DNA of 64,000 bases from Polytrichum commune (GCA_950295325.1 OX485806.1:20584001-20648000); one strand, 5' to 3'. Positions 45,583 through 57,961 are shown, numbered from the stretch's first letter. Program-made: numbers and translations. The notes: generated by a model from the sequence alone, not told the origin.

Positions 45583-45937
45583 GCCCAAGGCTGAATCGCA
45601 TTTGTGTTCGACTGGGTCCCGTCCATCCCACGCCTCCTTCACTGCTAAGTTGTCCTGCCCACACCTGCATGGGAACTCTTCCCCGTTGGGAATCAATGTG
45701 ACAGTATTTGGTCACTTAAGTCATTAAGCTCCTTTGGCATGTGATTAACTTCATCAATTAACTTGGGAATAATGAAAGTGATGTCAATATGAATATTTGT
45801 AATGTTAACTGGGTATTGTCACATTGGTTCCCAACGGGAAAGAGTTCCCATACAGGTGCGGGTAGGAAGACTGGGCAGTGAAGGAGGCGTGGGAGGGGCG
45901 GGGTCCAGTTCAACACATATGTGATTTAGCCCGGGGC
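45583..45937. mobile_element. M-family MULE-like miniature element (355 bp)
   Basis: Flanked by GTCATTGAC (45574-45582) and GTCAGTGAC (45938-45946), a 9-bp duplication with one change, as in Mutator-like elements. Ends are GCCCAAGGCTGAATCGCAT and ATGTGATTTAGCCCGGGGC. A second inner inverted pair contains TCCCCGTTGGGAATCAATGT. A relative lies at 57962-58367. Non-coding. Confidence 0.72.
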
Positions 45938-46193
45938 GTCAGTGACACTAAATATCATTTTTGTGTAGTTCCTTGTTGAGAGGACCAAAGATAGCAAAAG
46001 CGAAGACATGAGAAGAAATTGTCCGTAGATGCTTTTGTGAGAGGCGACATGTGGGGAATGAGCCCACAAAGTAAGCCATGTCAACAGTGCAAGAAAAATT
46101 GAGACACATCTGCTTTGTAAGACTTGACGTGTGGGTATGAGATAATAATAATAATAAAAAACAGCATGTGAGCCCAGCCTTTTGGACACCCAT

Positions 46194-46585
46194 CAATGCT
46201 CAAGATTGAAGTCTTCAATGCCCTTCAAACGCGATTTGGCCCTTCAAAATATACCTCTCTCAAAACAACCCTTCGAAACGCAACCCCAAATTGAAAATGA
46301 AGACGTCACTTGAAATCCTCAGTATAATCTACCCACCACAAGAACCAGCAAGTGTAGGGCATTGTCACTACAAGAAGCGGAGTTCAGATGGTTGGTTCTT
46401 AGTTCTTCACATTGTACTGGAAACATGTACCATATAATTCACGCACAAGTTTCATATGAGTTTTGTATTTCATTCCTATATTCTTGGGTCGACGTCTTGG
46501 GTTTGAACCAACCCTTCAACTGAAGAGCTAAAATATGAGAGCCCTTCAAAATGAAACTCATATGAGGGCTTCAATCTTGACCACT
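46194..46585. mobile_element. Possible miniature element with 9-bp duplication (392 bp)
   Basis: Exact GACACCCAT copies flank it (46185-46193 and 46586-46594). Near the ends TCAAGATTGAAG and CTTCAATCTTGA are perfect 12-bp inverted repeats, and the outermost 5-6 bases do not pair. Inside, CCCTTCAAA recurs several times. Mutator-like by duplication length only. Confidence 0.55.
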
Positions 46586-46594
46586 GACACCCAT

Positions 46595-47087
46595 TGTAAA
46601 ATGGTCAAAATCCTCTAAAATGGGACATCTCTTCTTATGTGAGAATGTGAATTGAGGATTGTTGTGTAATGGTTACTGTTTTAAGAGAAAGATACCAATG
46701 TGTAATTTTGACAATGTTTTTGCATGTTTTTGACATTTGACAAGCAAACCCTTGCACCCAAAAAAAAGCACACATCAATTGACATGCACAATGTAAGTTT
46801 TGACATGTGGCGTGACTTGTGAAGAAACAAATCGCATGTCAGTTGACACGTACTACTAAGCATGTGACATTAAGGACACAATTTAGAAGAAAACGTAAAT
46901 GTCAATTGACATTTGTTTTTGTTTTTGAAAACATAACCTGACACTTTGGAATCGAAGTTGAACATCAAATGAAAATTGTCAAACATATATGCACCAAATA
47001 TTGACGAATTCCATCTTGAGAGCAGCTTAATGCTATGCATTTCTAAGCTCAACACACCTCATAATTTGCCTCTGGTGAGAATCCCTG
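46595..47087. other. Intergenic, no gene seen
   Basis: Repeated TTGACATG / CAATTGACAT motifs near 46780-46910. No coding motif. Confidence 0.45.
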
Positions 47088-47260
47088 GGGTGTGGACTCT
47101 TCATACCACGTATGCACGATCGTAAGAAGGGGTATCATTTTAGGTATTAGCATACATGGTATACATAAGGGAGAGATCTTATTTCTCTCTAGTGTGTACA
47201 TCTAGAAAGGCTATTGAATTTTCAAAGTAAAGGTAGATGTACAAAAGGGGGCCCTAAGGT
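47088..47260. repeat. R6 repeat, copy 2
   Basis: Reverse-complement partner of 10685-10858: GGTGTGGACTCTTCATACC at the left and AGGTAGATGTACAAAAGG at the right. Confidence 0.6.
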
Positions 47261-48004
47261 TCAGGATACAAATTTGACAATAGATCTATTAGTTTTATCC
47301 AATTCACGTTTTCATCCATGGTGTCATATGGTCATAGTCCTCAATGACCACATATATGTACTTGTTAGGGATTGCATTTGGGTTATGGGTTTTTACAAGC
47401 TAAAGGCTCTTGGATCGCTCACATGCTTCCTTAAGTTTTTCTCTCTGGATTTCGGCTCACTTATTATGCTCTTTTCTTTGTTTGTTTAATATAATTGTGA
47501 GTTACATGCTATGGATGAGAAAACATCCAATGGCTAAGTTCTCATTGGAAAGTGATAATAAATTTTATGTTTAATGAAGGCTTGTTTAACCCATGATTTA
47601 TATTTTATATATATAGTGGAGGCATTTATCACATCAAATTGAAAAAAAAAGTAAATTTAAATACACAAGTCCATTTTTCTAGCATGTTGTAAGCACGTAT
47701 GCATCGATTTTTCTCTATAAACTTCTTGTATATAGGGGGTTCATTTCATAGTGACCCACACAAGTCATTTAGGTTTCCAATGAAGAGTCCACCCCCATGG
47801 TGCTCTTACTCATATAATTTCATCACTAAATACACATACTCTTTGTCTATGCGATGATCAATCACAAACTTATATGTTTTGATTACACGTACATTGGTTA
47901 ATATTAAGATGATTATGCTTTGGCATCTTCATGTATGTGTTCTCTATACCTAGAGGTTGTGCATGTCTCGAAGTATCTAGGAACTCATTGTGTTTTTTTT
48001 TTAC
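47261..48004. other. Intergenic, no gene seen
   Basis: AT-rich; no motif found. The frame at 47214-47489 is featureless. Confidence 0.45.
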
Positions 48005-48007
48005 TGA

Positions 48008-48452
48008 GGGGCGGTTTACACTATGGACCATGAAGTCGTCCCACGTAAGAGGCCTATTTTGCGTGGGACGACTTCATGGGACGACTTCCATGGTCCGAGT
48101 TACTAAAATATTAGTTTTCATGGTTCATGGGCCCTTCACTAGGTGTAAACCGAATGTGGACCATGAAGAATGACCATGCACCAAAAAGGCTTAAAACGGC
48201 ATTTTTCTGACATGGGCCCTTGCTCTTTTTCCCGGACCACCTCTTTTGCTTGTCCCAACGGAAAACCCGTTGGACCATGGCAGTGGATAGAGTAGGCTTA
48301 AAAAATAATATTTTGTGGACCTCAACCTCCGTGGTCACTCTGCCATTTTTTCCTTGGTGTAAACCCAAGTCGTCCCGGGACGACTTCAACGTCCAATCAC
48401 ATCGCTTAGACGGCCGTGGGACGACTTCATGGTCCATAGTGTAAACCGCCCC
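48008..48452 (+). mobile_element. T4 miniature element, intact copy (445 bp)
   Basis: The terminal inverted repeats are perfect over 38 bp, starting GGGGCGGTTTACACTATGG. TGA at 48005-48007 and 48453-48455 may be a 3-bp duplication. GAACTCATTGT also occurs on both sides (47981 and 48454), which leaves the true duplication open. Internal GGGACGACTTCATGG blocks add further inverted pairs. It has no transposase. Length and ends suggest PIF/Harbinger, less surely than for T1 to T3. Confidence 0.85.
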
Positions 48453-48740
48453 TGAACTCATTGTATCATATTGACCGTTGCTCCCAAACTCAGGGTTTGT
48501 TTACACCACAAACCATGAAGTTGTCCCATGGCCTTATAAGAGCGTTGATTGGTTGTCGAACTCATCCCAGGACCACTTTGGTTTACACCAAGGGGAAAAT
48601 GTCAGAGTGACCATGAAGGTCGAGGTTCTCAAAAGACATATTTTAAAGCCTACATAATTCACTGACATGGTTCAACGGGTTTTGCGGTGAGAGAGGCAAA
48701 AGAGGTGATATGGTAGAAAAAAAACAAGGGCCCATGGCAG

Positions 48741-49626
48741 AGTAATGATGTTATAATAAAAATTTAATGAATTTATCTGAGGAAGTTTAGATACAACTCT
48801 ACCCGCTAGGTAAGGCTCACAAGGCACATTTCTTCAGCATTTGTGTGTTGTAATGGATCTTGAGAAGCAAGTTTGCCCTTTGTGCGCGTTGACCATATCA
48901 TAGGCCATGAGACACACCACTTCTTCCATGCCCTCCCCCTTGAACCAACTCCCACCTTTTTCACCAAACAATGTGGGACAACGTACTTGCAAATCTATAG
49001 ATCTAACATAATGAGTTTAGTTACAATAGCAATATACCAGAACCGTCATGATGTCAAATTATTCACATCTCTATTGAAATTACGGAATATCAAAAATCAC
49101 ACCAAACCCAACACATCTAGAACTCCATAATTCAAGTACACATGATTGTAGTACAATGCATGGAAATTTTAATTCACCATATTCCTAAGCAGGGAGAACC
49201 GCCTGCTGCTTACAAATGAACTGGTTGAGATTGAGATATCAGGTTCGTAAGTGATCTATTTACATGAATCTTTTCAAATACACCTCAAATTGATAAAGAA
49301 AAACCAAAAAATGTCCACATGTAACTAGTTGCACTTGGAAACACTAGGATCTTGACAAATCATGGCCAAAAATATTTCCAGACACTTATCATAACATACT
49401 CAACCAGGTGACAAAAAGTGGGTTGCAAATAATGTTCAATGTACAACACAAGGTACATGTCACATGTAAATTATAATGGACATTTACAAATTAAATTGCT
49501 CATTTTGTTTGTAAAAATTATTGTGAGAAGATCTGCAAGCCACACCTTTGACACATCTAACACGAAGTGAAGACAAGTGAAGCCAAGAAAAGACAAGAGA
49601 ATGGTCAAACTTGACTTCTGTTTTTC
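48741..49626. other. Segment inserted into T4, of unknown nature
   Basis: 886 bp that interrupt the T4 copy. It holds an F-family relative (49195-49395, minus). No clear terminal repeat or duplication was found at its edges. The frame at 48873-49130 has no motif. Confidence 0.5.
49195..49395 (-). mobile_element. F-family hAT-like element, decayed copy
   Basis: Reverse-complement landmarks GATGTCAACATGTAACCGG-like (here AATGTCCACATGTAACTAG) and GGCCAAAAATATTTCCAGAC occur in family order. No duplication seen. Confidence 0.6.
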
Positions 49627-49820
49627 AAAAATGCCCTTTTTGGGCATATATTAAAAAATTCAGCACATTCACTTTTTGGTGCATGGTCATTCATCTTGGT
49701 CCACATTTAGTTTACACTTGTGACCTAGTGAGGGGCCCAAAGACTTTGTAAATTGATCTTTTAAATATCGGACCATGGGAAAAGGCCATCTTGCATGGTC
49801 CGACTTCATGGTCCATGGTG

Positions 49821-49830
49821 TAAACCGACC
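49821..49830. repeat. Target-site duplication of SINE copy 2 (left)
   Basis: TAAACCGACC repeats exactly at 50197-50206. Confidence 0.88.
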
Positions 49831-50196
49831 GAGCACCACGGGCCTTGGCTTGGTGGTTAGGGCTCATGGCCCCCCAATGAGGAGGTTGTGGGTTCTATTC
49901 CCCATGCCGGCGTGGTGCTCACCACCTTAGTCCACCCAACTATGGTGGGGGGTCCTTGGACCTTGTTGTATGGGTACCTCAAAGCCCTTTGGGGGGATTC
50001 TATGTCCGGTATCCTCAAGGCACTAGTGGCTAGCTAGGAACTAGTACAGTGTGTCACTATAGTGCCCACCCCGAGAGGGGTTAGTAGTCCTGCACCACTG
50101 GTATTATGCCCTAAGGGTATTATACCAAGGGTGGATCGAACGGGCATTCCAATCACGCTGATCACATGGTCAACGTTTCTTCTCTCTCTATCTCTA
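49831..50196 (+). mobile_element. tRNA-derived SINE, copy 2 (366 bp)
   Basis: Same family as 2766-3132. The A-box-like TGGCTTGGTGG and B-box GGTTCTATTCC lie within the first ~75 bp. It ends in a TCTCTCTCTATCTC tract. A 10-bp duplication flanks it (49821-49830 and 50197-50206). It landed in the terminal inverted repeat of a T4 element and is therefore younger than that element. Confidence 0.88.
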
Positions 50197-50206
50197 TAAA
50201 CCGACC
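50197..50206. repeat. Target-site duplication of SINE copy 2 (right)
   Basis: Exact second copy of TAAACCGACC. Confidence 0.88.
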
Positions 50207-50208
50207 TT

Positions 50209-50684
50209 TATAGTGATTGTGCACGTTATATCATGAAGGAATCAATTCATATTTAAGCTGAAACGAAATGAATATCAACCGTTTAGAAATATATGTTAAG
50301 ATTTGATGTCAAAGAGAAATGACTCCGATGTTCCCACATGCGTGAATTATGGTGTTGCTTCACCTTCGAGCAGATATACTCATTGTGATCAAACAGAAAC
50401 AAAAAAATTGTGCCTAAAACATAATGGATGGAAGGGAAATTTGTCCATTGATTAGGGCAGTAGGCCGATCCGGTCTAGGTTACTATAGAAAACCAATTGA
50501 GAATGCCCTATCAAAAAGACTCTTGAAAGCGATAAGAACAAAACTTTAGAATCATGATTTTCATTTTTATTTTGGATTGTATTTCTGTCCCATCCATTGA
50601 TGGTAGGAGATCATAATGGGCATGAGCCCTTACCTTTCCAGAAAGACATGTACATTGTTAACTACATGCATCATGCGCTAAAAA
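50209..50684. other. Intergenic, no gene seen
   Basis: No motif or repeat match. Confidence 0.45.
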
Positions 50685-51373
50685 GGGCCATTTCGCACTC
50701 AAGACCAAAGGCCAATGACCATTGCATTCGAAGACCTCTCATTGGTCGAAAAGCCAGAGACTATTCAAGTTCATTTCACACTAGAAGGTGAAGGTCTAAG
50801 GGTTCAAAGAAATTGTCACGGATGAAAAGCCTATATGGATTCATGCATGACATATCATAAACAATGTGTCATGGTATGTCAAAATTTGCATCAGGACCAC
50901 TTCCAAGAAGTGGGTTTGGTACAAAATTTGGCATACCCTCGGGGGGGGGGGGGGGGGGGAACTGCGTTAAAAAGTTAAGGACATAGGTGCGAACAACCAT
51001 TATTTTATAGGGGGGTATTACTTTCAATTCTTCTTTTTTTCACATGCTATCATTAGGTAATTTTCTACTTTGGGTTCATAAAAAAATGGCTTGCATTACT
51101 TATAATTCCAAATTACCTATTATTCCATACCCTATAATACTTTAAAGATGTCCAATGCCATTTTTGATACCCTATATTATTCTTAAGTCCATTTATAATT
51201 TTTTGCCCCCATGTTTTTTAAATACCCTATCATTTGTTCGCACGTATATTGCTACTCCAACCAATGACTACCCCCCCGAGGGCATACCATGTTCATGGTA
51301 CAGCCTTTGGATGAGAATCAAGGGCCCTCACAACTAAATGTTCACGATCTTGGACTCGTGTGTGAAGTGGCCC
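50685..51373. mobile_element. T1b-type element interrupted by a poly-G-ended element
   Basis: Left GGGCCATTTCGCACTCAAG and right CTCGTGTGTGAAGTGGCCC. The interior matches 22953-23556 and 44583-44858. It is split at 50938-51280. TAA follows the right end; AAA precedes the left. Confidence 0.75.
50938..51280. mobile_element. Element with CTCGGGGGG ends and an 8-bp duplication (343 bp)
   Basis: Ends CTCGGGGGGG and CCCCCCCGAG are inverted. GGCATACC at 50930-50937 and 51281-51288 is an exact 8-bp duplication, and the surrounding T1b sequence joins up when it is removed. The 8-bp duplication suggests hAT, but the ends are not of CAG type, so the superfamily is open. The interior is AT-rich and non-coding. 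Confidence 0.8.
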
Positions 51374-53827
51374 TAAGTTACAACATCAAGAGCACAATCG
51401 GTGGCTTATCCAGCTCGCAAATATACTTACTTTGGTCATCACCTCAACTTACACACTATGGTAGATGGTGCTAAAACCATCAGTTTAAGTGCCAACGAGC
51501 ATCATTTTTATACTCCATAGTGAAAAGGTTTTGAATGTTTCTTGTTAGCAATTGACAAAGGACTCCAACGCATCATAGCATATCTAATTTGAAACACACA
51601 TGCACAACTTATAAAGGTGTCGAAGTTTGATGGTGCATGACCTAAAATCAATTTGGGAGCATGATATTAACCTTTAAGTGTCCGAGAGGTATATAACGGA
51701 CATCTCTAAAGCCATGTCGTCGATTTTAGTGTTTACTTTAAGAAAGTTAGCACCCACTTGTTTTCATATCACTAATGTAGAGGTGCTCTATCTTGTTTAA
51801 ACTCTTCTACTTCTTCAAATACGCAATTTATAGAGGCCCAAGAGTTTCAACTTCTCTATAAGGAATCAACTATCAAAATCCCACAATCTTTGACTAGATA
51901 GAATCTAAGCTTCAACAAGATTGAATGTAGAGCCTTGTGTTATGTAGGACATTGGTTTTAAAATGCACACATGAAGTGAATGAGATTGTGCATGACATAT
52001 TATGCATGACACATTTGTACAAAATTTTCTATATGGCACCTTATGAAGGACACTCTGTGGATGACACTTTCTACATGCTAGAAAAAAGTGGATGGATACA
52101 AATTAGAGTAATTTTGAAAATAACATTTTATTTCATGGTTGAACATCAACTCGAGTTAACATAATTAATAAAGTGCATAATTCTAATAGTTGATCTAGTT
52201 TACAAATGTGGCAGCTAAGGTCTCTCCTAATATTATTCCTCATAATGGAAGTTGCCACTTCCATGATTCGGTACTATGTTTTGCCCTTGAACAAGAAAGA
52301 TGACTAACGATGCCACTAGCTTGCTGGGCATTCCCATATGAAAGCATACGTAGAATGCTAAACTAAGGCAACCGGGTTAGATCTAACATCTAGGTCGTTT
52401 GTCTTGTAGTTGGGTTTGAGGTCAATGAAATTGGCTGTCATGTAGTGAGAATTGTAAGTGTTTTGCACAAACCACAACATGTTTCATGCCTTATTTTGAT
52501 TTATTGTGCTACAACCACAAACTTAGCAAATCAATATGTTATGTATGCGTAGATGTATGTTATTAGAAAAACAAGTCCACGTTATTAAACCGAACGGATT
52601 AACTAAATGATTAGAAACTCGTAGACTTATAAGTGATGATCCAGTCGAAGGAGTATGGAACAATCATGAGTTTACACTAACATAAACGGTGGATTATAAT
52701 GAATCAACATAATCATCAGATGTAGCAAACTCTCATAGCGCCACATCAACTACCAATACATAATCGAATTGAGTGATCAAAAATTCTCATGCACAACCTA
52801 CAAATCATGTGAATGTAGGCACAAAACAAGCGGGTGTCTACATTGAGCTATAGAGTATTAGCATCACATGCTTAGAGAGGAAGAGCACTTGATTACATGC
52901 ATTATTTGTATGAAAGAGTTGTGCGCTTTAACAAGTTCAAATCCGTTAATATCATTGCAGTACACATTTGTAAATCCGGTGCATAACACATTTGCATAAC
53001 AAATTAGCAAATGTGCTGCAAAACCGAGGAGATGGGAACATGGAACGTTCCTAATGTCCAAAAAGAGTTTATGGCTTGAAGTATGATTAACATCGTTAGA
53101 GCTTACTCCGTCCATAGTTCTATCCGATTATGCAAGCACATGGGTATGACCAATAAATTATGGTCAGGGCACTGACGCGTGGACAGGAGCAATAAATTAT
53201 GGTGCGGACATTAACACGTGGGCTAGGGGCGACGGATTCTTAAACGGACAAAACTCGATAGGGGTGCTTTAACATCCGGCAATGATATCCGCCACCAAAT
53301 GTTATGATTTATTGATTCAATGCAACAAATACCGTAGTAGGTATGGTCACTCGAGTCCAATACTACTAGGGTTCTTATTCCATCCAATATTCTATAGTGT
53401 CACTAAGAGGTGAAGAAAAAGAAAACAAAAGCAGAGCATTGTTGGTGCTTTAACTTAGCATCAAGGTCCACCACCGTGACTTTGAGCCCGTTGTTCGTCT
53501 ATAGGACCTATACATTCATGCAACAATAGCCCCACGTGACTCTTTGTAGGTTTAATGACTCCATGCTTTTCCGAAATGGGTGGATTCTAAGGTACCCGAG
53601 CCTAAAACGGGCATCAATTGTAAAGCGGTCAGAATCTTCTAAAATATAGCAATGTATCTTCATTTTCAAAGAGAAAACTTTAAAATTATTGTGCAGTGGC
53701 AACCTTTATATGTGTATGTTAAAGGCTCATTGCTTACCAAAAACATGTTTTGTTTCTTTGTAGATGAAAGCAATGGCCATGACCAACAACCTTAGTTGTT
53801 GGACCCATGAGTTCTGGAGAGAGGAGT
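51374..53827. other. Intergenic, no gene recognised
   Basis: A near-repeat GTGGACAGGAGCAATAAATT / ATGACCAATAAATTATGG occurs at 53140-53220. Short frames have no motif. Nothing else found. Confidence 0.45.
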
Positions 53828-54180
53828 CAGTGCCCGGGAAGTTTTTGGGCATAGTCGGTCAACATCCTAGTGATTCTAAATAAATTTCCAGCCAGTTACA
53901 TCACTACAACAAAACGCATGTTTTATGACTACAATTTCTGATTGCACTCAGTCATATTTTGGGATTTATGGCTGAGTGCAATCATAAATTATAGTCATAA
54001 AACATGCGTTTTGTTGTAGTGCATGTTGACATCTTTTCGTCTTTGCTTTATTCATTTGAGGTATATTCCATAGATTCTTCTAAAATTATCGGTAATTCTT
54101 CTGAAATTTCCAACTTCAACCGGTTATTTCTCAAACTCAACCGATTCATTTGTAACTAACCGCCGGTTCTTCCTGGACAT
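53828..54180 (+). mobile_element. F-family hAT-like element interrupted by a CACTA-like element
   Basis: Opens CAGTGCCCGGGAAG and closes CTTCCTGGACATAG-like. The paired AACCGGTT and AACCGATT boxes are kept. It carries the 120-bp insertion at 53902-54021; without it and one CAT it is about 230 bp, near the 225 bp of the copy at 42255-42479. No clean 8-bp duplication remains. Confidence 0.75.
53902..54021. mobile_element. CACTA-like miniature foldback element (120 bp)
   Basis: Opens CACTACAACAAAACGCATG and closes with its inverse; the arms run about 50 bp around a short centre and are nearly perfect. CAT at 53899-53901 and 54022-54024 is a 3-bp duplication. CACTA start and 3-bp duplication fit the CACTA/En-Spm superfamily. 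The empty site, GGTTACATGTTGACATC, is seen in sister F copies at 8055 and 23884. Confidence 0.9.
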
Positions 54181-57100
54181 AGGAGGGAATTATCACATAC
54201 GAATGTACTTCTCCTTCATCCAACAACAACAAAATTTATGGTCGATTTGTGTCAAATGACTTGGACTGTACTAATTCGGGACTTTAAAGCCAATTATGAT
54301 GTTAATCAATTTTTAAGAAAACCTCCAAGTTGCATACTATTTTAGGATTTTTATAGTGGATGAATGAGAGGTACGATCATATGTGATCATTCCCTCTCTT
54401 CCTTGATTCCTTCCTCGTGGTCATCTAGTGGAACTCTTATTGTTTTGTTTTTCTTTACATTGGTGGCTTGGTCTTAGTGGAAGCGGAAGAGAGGACCATG
54501 ATAATTTAGAAAGGCTCATTGACACCCATCTAGAAGATAATTATCATCATGTATCAACACTTTTGGGGATTGAGTGTCAAAGTTTGTGAAGCCACCTTGT
54601 CAAAACAGTCGAGTTAATTGTAAAGTATGGGATTGATTGGGGTCAAAATGCCCTAATGGTCCCTTGTTTTGAGTGTAATTGTTTTTTTGAGTTGCATAAC
54701 ATTATTCAGCGATGTGAGTTAGTTTCATGACCTTGGAATCTATCAATCAAATTATGTGTCCCCCCGAACAAAGTGAGAATATTCAATTATTATTCATACA
54801 TTTAGGCTAATGCTTGGAAATTTGGGTGGAGTTAGGGTGAGTTTTCATGTGGGCTACTCACCCATTAGATTCTAGATAAGAATGGATAGTAGGTGTTCAC
54901 ATGTAGTTAACCCTTAAAGGACATATGCTTTCCCCATACCACACCCAAAATATCTTTTAAAATTCATTTTAAGCATGATTAACCAATTAATTTACATAGG
55001 CTCTATTCTAAAGTAGTATAGATCTTGCTAAGGTGCTCGATTTGGCATTCTAAAAACCCCATTTGGTGCAATGGAGTAGAAGTTTTGAACAGGATTCTCC
55101 CAAAATAATACCAAGCCCGTGGGGCAGCATTGTCCTTTGAGGGTTAAGCACAAGCTACCATTCAACCACATTTTGACAGTCCACTAGAATATGGAGGGCC
55201 ATGGACACATACCACTAGACTTCCATGAGCCCACTGAAGAATCTTAAACCTACAAGTGCCGATTATCAAAGAATTGAAGGCCACTTTTAGGAGGATATTA
55301 GCTAGTTGGCCCGTACAAACCCACCCCACTAGATTCCCTCTACATTTGGGTGGATTTTCCCTTATTCACACTAGAATTTGGTGGGCGAGCCGCCTACACG
55401 GAAACTCACATGTATACTCCCGGCACTATTCACACGAATCATTATTCATCGTGGCACTATACACATGAAACATTGCTCATCCCAATATTATTCATTGAAA
55501 ATATTGACATTATTCACAATGTTGACACTATTCATATTGGCACTATTCATTATCAATTTCTTCCTATTTTCTCAATTTCTTCTTATTTATAAGTTCCTTC
55601 CCATGAAGGTAAGATAGTGGAGGCCCATGTCAGATGCTAAGTATAAAATGGAACACAACCATGTGGTTGAATAATGTTATGTGCAACACTAACATGTTTT
55701 ATCTTTACAAAACTAAGATTTTCTTGTTTTCTTTGTCCCTTTGGTACACATGCATCTCATTGCTTCTCTCAACACTTTTGTACTTCCAAAATAGAATCAA
55801 CACAAGAAATTAATTCAAATTTGCTCAAAGGTCATACCAAAATAACTTCCCTCCCTAGTTTTGTTTTAGGTCACTAACAAAAATGTTGGAAGTGGAAGAT
55901 ATGGACAAGTCCCCTCAAAAAACTTGAGTTGGTCCCACTTTACAATCACATGTAGCAAAACAACATACAACACAAAACTTAACATCTTAATGCAATAGAC
56001 TTTCAACCCCTGACCACTACAACCCTAAACCCTTCATTATCTTTTGTAATGCACGTAACTTCACATATTTACACTTACCCTAATGTAAGGTAGCATCACC
56101 TTACACCAAGAAGTTAAGCTATTTGGTACACATATGGCAGCTGTATAAACCAAAAATATTTATTTCCATGTGGAAGAGAGGATACCAAGTGTACCCCAAA
56201 TATTAATATAATATAATTGAAGTGAAAATCATGTTGTCACCCGAACTTGTTAGGGAAACATGAGATTCACATGGTGAAAATTCTCATAATCAATATGTAC
56301 TAATTATGCAAGATTTGAAGGTGTTGGTTTCAACACCCTCTACCTAATCAGCAACAAAATTAGAATATATGACCTCCTACCTCCAAGGCAATATGTAAAC
56401 CAACTTCACACGTCCACCTTGCATGTGCGGTGTACACTTACATAAACAATAACATGGATATAACGTTGCTTAAGCCAAGCGCAATACTCAAAAAAATATC
56501 AATCTTGAGTAGAATTTCATGATGGACCTAATGCAATGTATAATTAGTCCTACAAACTTAAGTTTGTGTGTTCTCAAATGGGTTGTAACTTATCTAGAGT
56601 TCAACTCTCTTGACCACATTATTCCCCCTCCAAACTTTACCAAATTTTCCTTGAATAATGAAACATTTTTAACTTCCTTCTTATTTTGCTTTAGGGTTTG
56701 AGCTTTGACACCCTCAGCATGAGTTGTACTCCCATCATTTATATGATGATTATTCTATATAAGTTCACATGGTATTATTTGTTTAACCTCATATTGTTAC
56801 TTAGTGACATGGACCCCTCAAAATATAACAGCAAAATGTTGGGAGTTCAGTCTAAATTTGAGTCTTCTGCTCAACTTTTTGAGCATCCCACTCTTATATT
56901 CTTAGGGCCCACAAAATGAGAGTTGAACGATGAGTGATGTTATGTCATTGTAGAAAGATTTTAAGTATTACTTAGTTCCATTTTGAGCTAAAACTTTGAT
57001 AAGTTGACCATCCAAAACCAACCAAGTTAGAATTTTTCCAATTCACGCACTTTGATGGGGCTTTATTAGAATGTTCCAATGCCATAACTCCAAAAAGGCC

Positions 57101-57455
57101 CTCAATTTGATTGCACATTGAATTCTTACTATAGAAAAAATTTGAAGGTTCTTTCTATACCTTAGTTGCCCCTTTTAGATAACCACAACATTTAGTCTGA
57201 ATGTGAGAAATATTTAGAAATATTATGTGAAATATCGTAAGTCCCACAAAACAGTGTTATGGATCTAAATAATGTAATACAAAATATTAAATTGGGATTG
57301 GAGATTAAATGGTCATTAGAGAAAGGACCCGCGCGCGCGGGCGAGGGGGAGGGGAGCAAAATTGGGAGATTTCTCATCTCTTCACATTTTGATCAGATCA
57401 CTAATACAAACATGGAGGTTATTTGTCATGGGTATCTAAGACATTCTTCAGTTGA
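54181..57455. other. Intergenic, no gene recognised
   Basis: A run of degenerate CACTATTCA repeats lies at 55425-55555 and produces overlapping open frames. A CGCGCGCGGG palindrome lies at 57330-57341. No coding motif found. Confidence 0.45.
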
Positions 57456-57459
57456 AAGC

Positions 57460-57514
57460 CTTGCATTGCATTGCATTGCATCACATCACATCACATCACA
57501 TCACATCACATCAC
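57460..57514. repeat. (GCATT)n then (CATCA)n pentamer tract
   Basis: About four GCATT units followed by about seven CATCA units. The open frames across it (Ile-Thr-Ser-His repeats) are artefacts. Confidence 0.9.
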
Positions 57515-57961
57515 GTTGAATTCTTCTCAGAGGGTTTGACCAGTTTCTTTGATTTGATATACAAATCATGTCACATTTCTACCCCACATTCAAATGATAC
57601 ATCCAACCATATACCCATGTTTTTTATAGGTAGTTTTTTGCCGAGAATGGTTTCATTAAAATCATTTTTTGGGGGGGAAGGATTTGATACTTCCCACATC
57701 CACAGTTATTGTCTACAAATTGCTCGCCACAGGCCACCACCATGTCATCATGCCTTCACATCGATATGCACAAGAATGCAATACAACATTCAATAAATGC
57801 TTCTTACACACCACAACGTTAGGTGCAAATGCATCATTCAGTTGTGAACTGGAGCTCCACTCCGGCTGACCACATGGTCCCACACCTGCACCCACAACCC
57901 TGCCAATACTTGCACAAACTTTGCCCCTTCATATATAGCTAAACACCGGCCTTCCAACTAG
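57515..57961. other. Intergenic, no gene seen
   Basis: No motif found. Confidence 0.45.

Larger units (their letters stand above)
48493..50208 (-). mobile_element. T4 element, inverted copy, split by two insertions
   Basis: The left part (48493-48740) and right part (49627-49830 plus the last bases after 50196) match the intact copy in reverse order. The break falls at the same internal point, after GGGCCCATGNCAG. Subtracting the 886-bp segment 48741-49626 and the SINE with one duplication leaves about 454 bp, against 445 bp for the intact copy. It faces its sister copy 40 bp away. Confidence 0.75.

Noticed and set aside
53553-53702. CRISPR array or bacterial operon content anywhere in the window
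   Set aside because: No regularly spaced repeats, ribosome-binding sites or bacterial genes. The intron and repeat content show eukaryotic DNA.
57452-57796. 114-codon frame with Ile-Thr-Ser-His repeats
   Set aside because: Created by the CATCA pentamer microsatellite.
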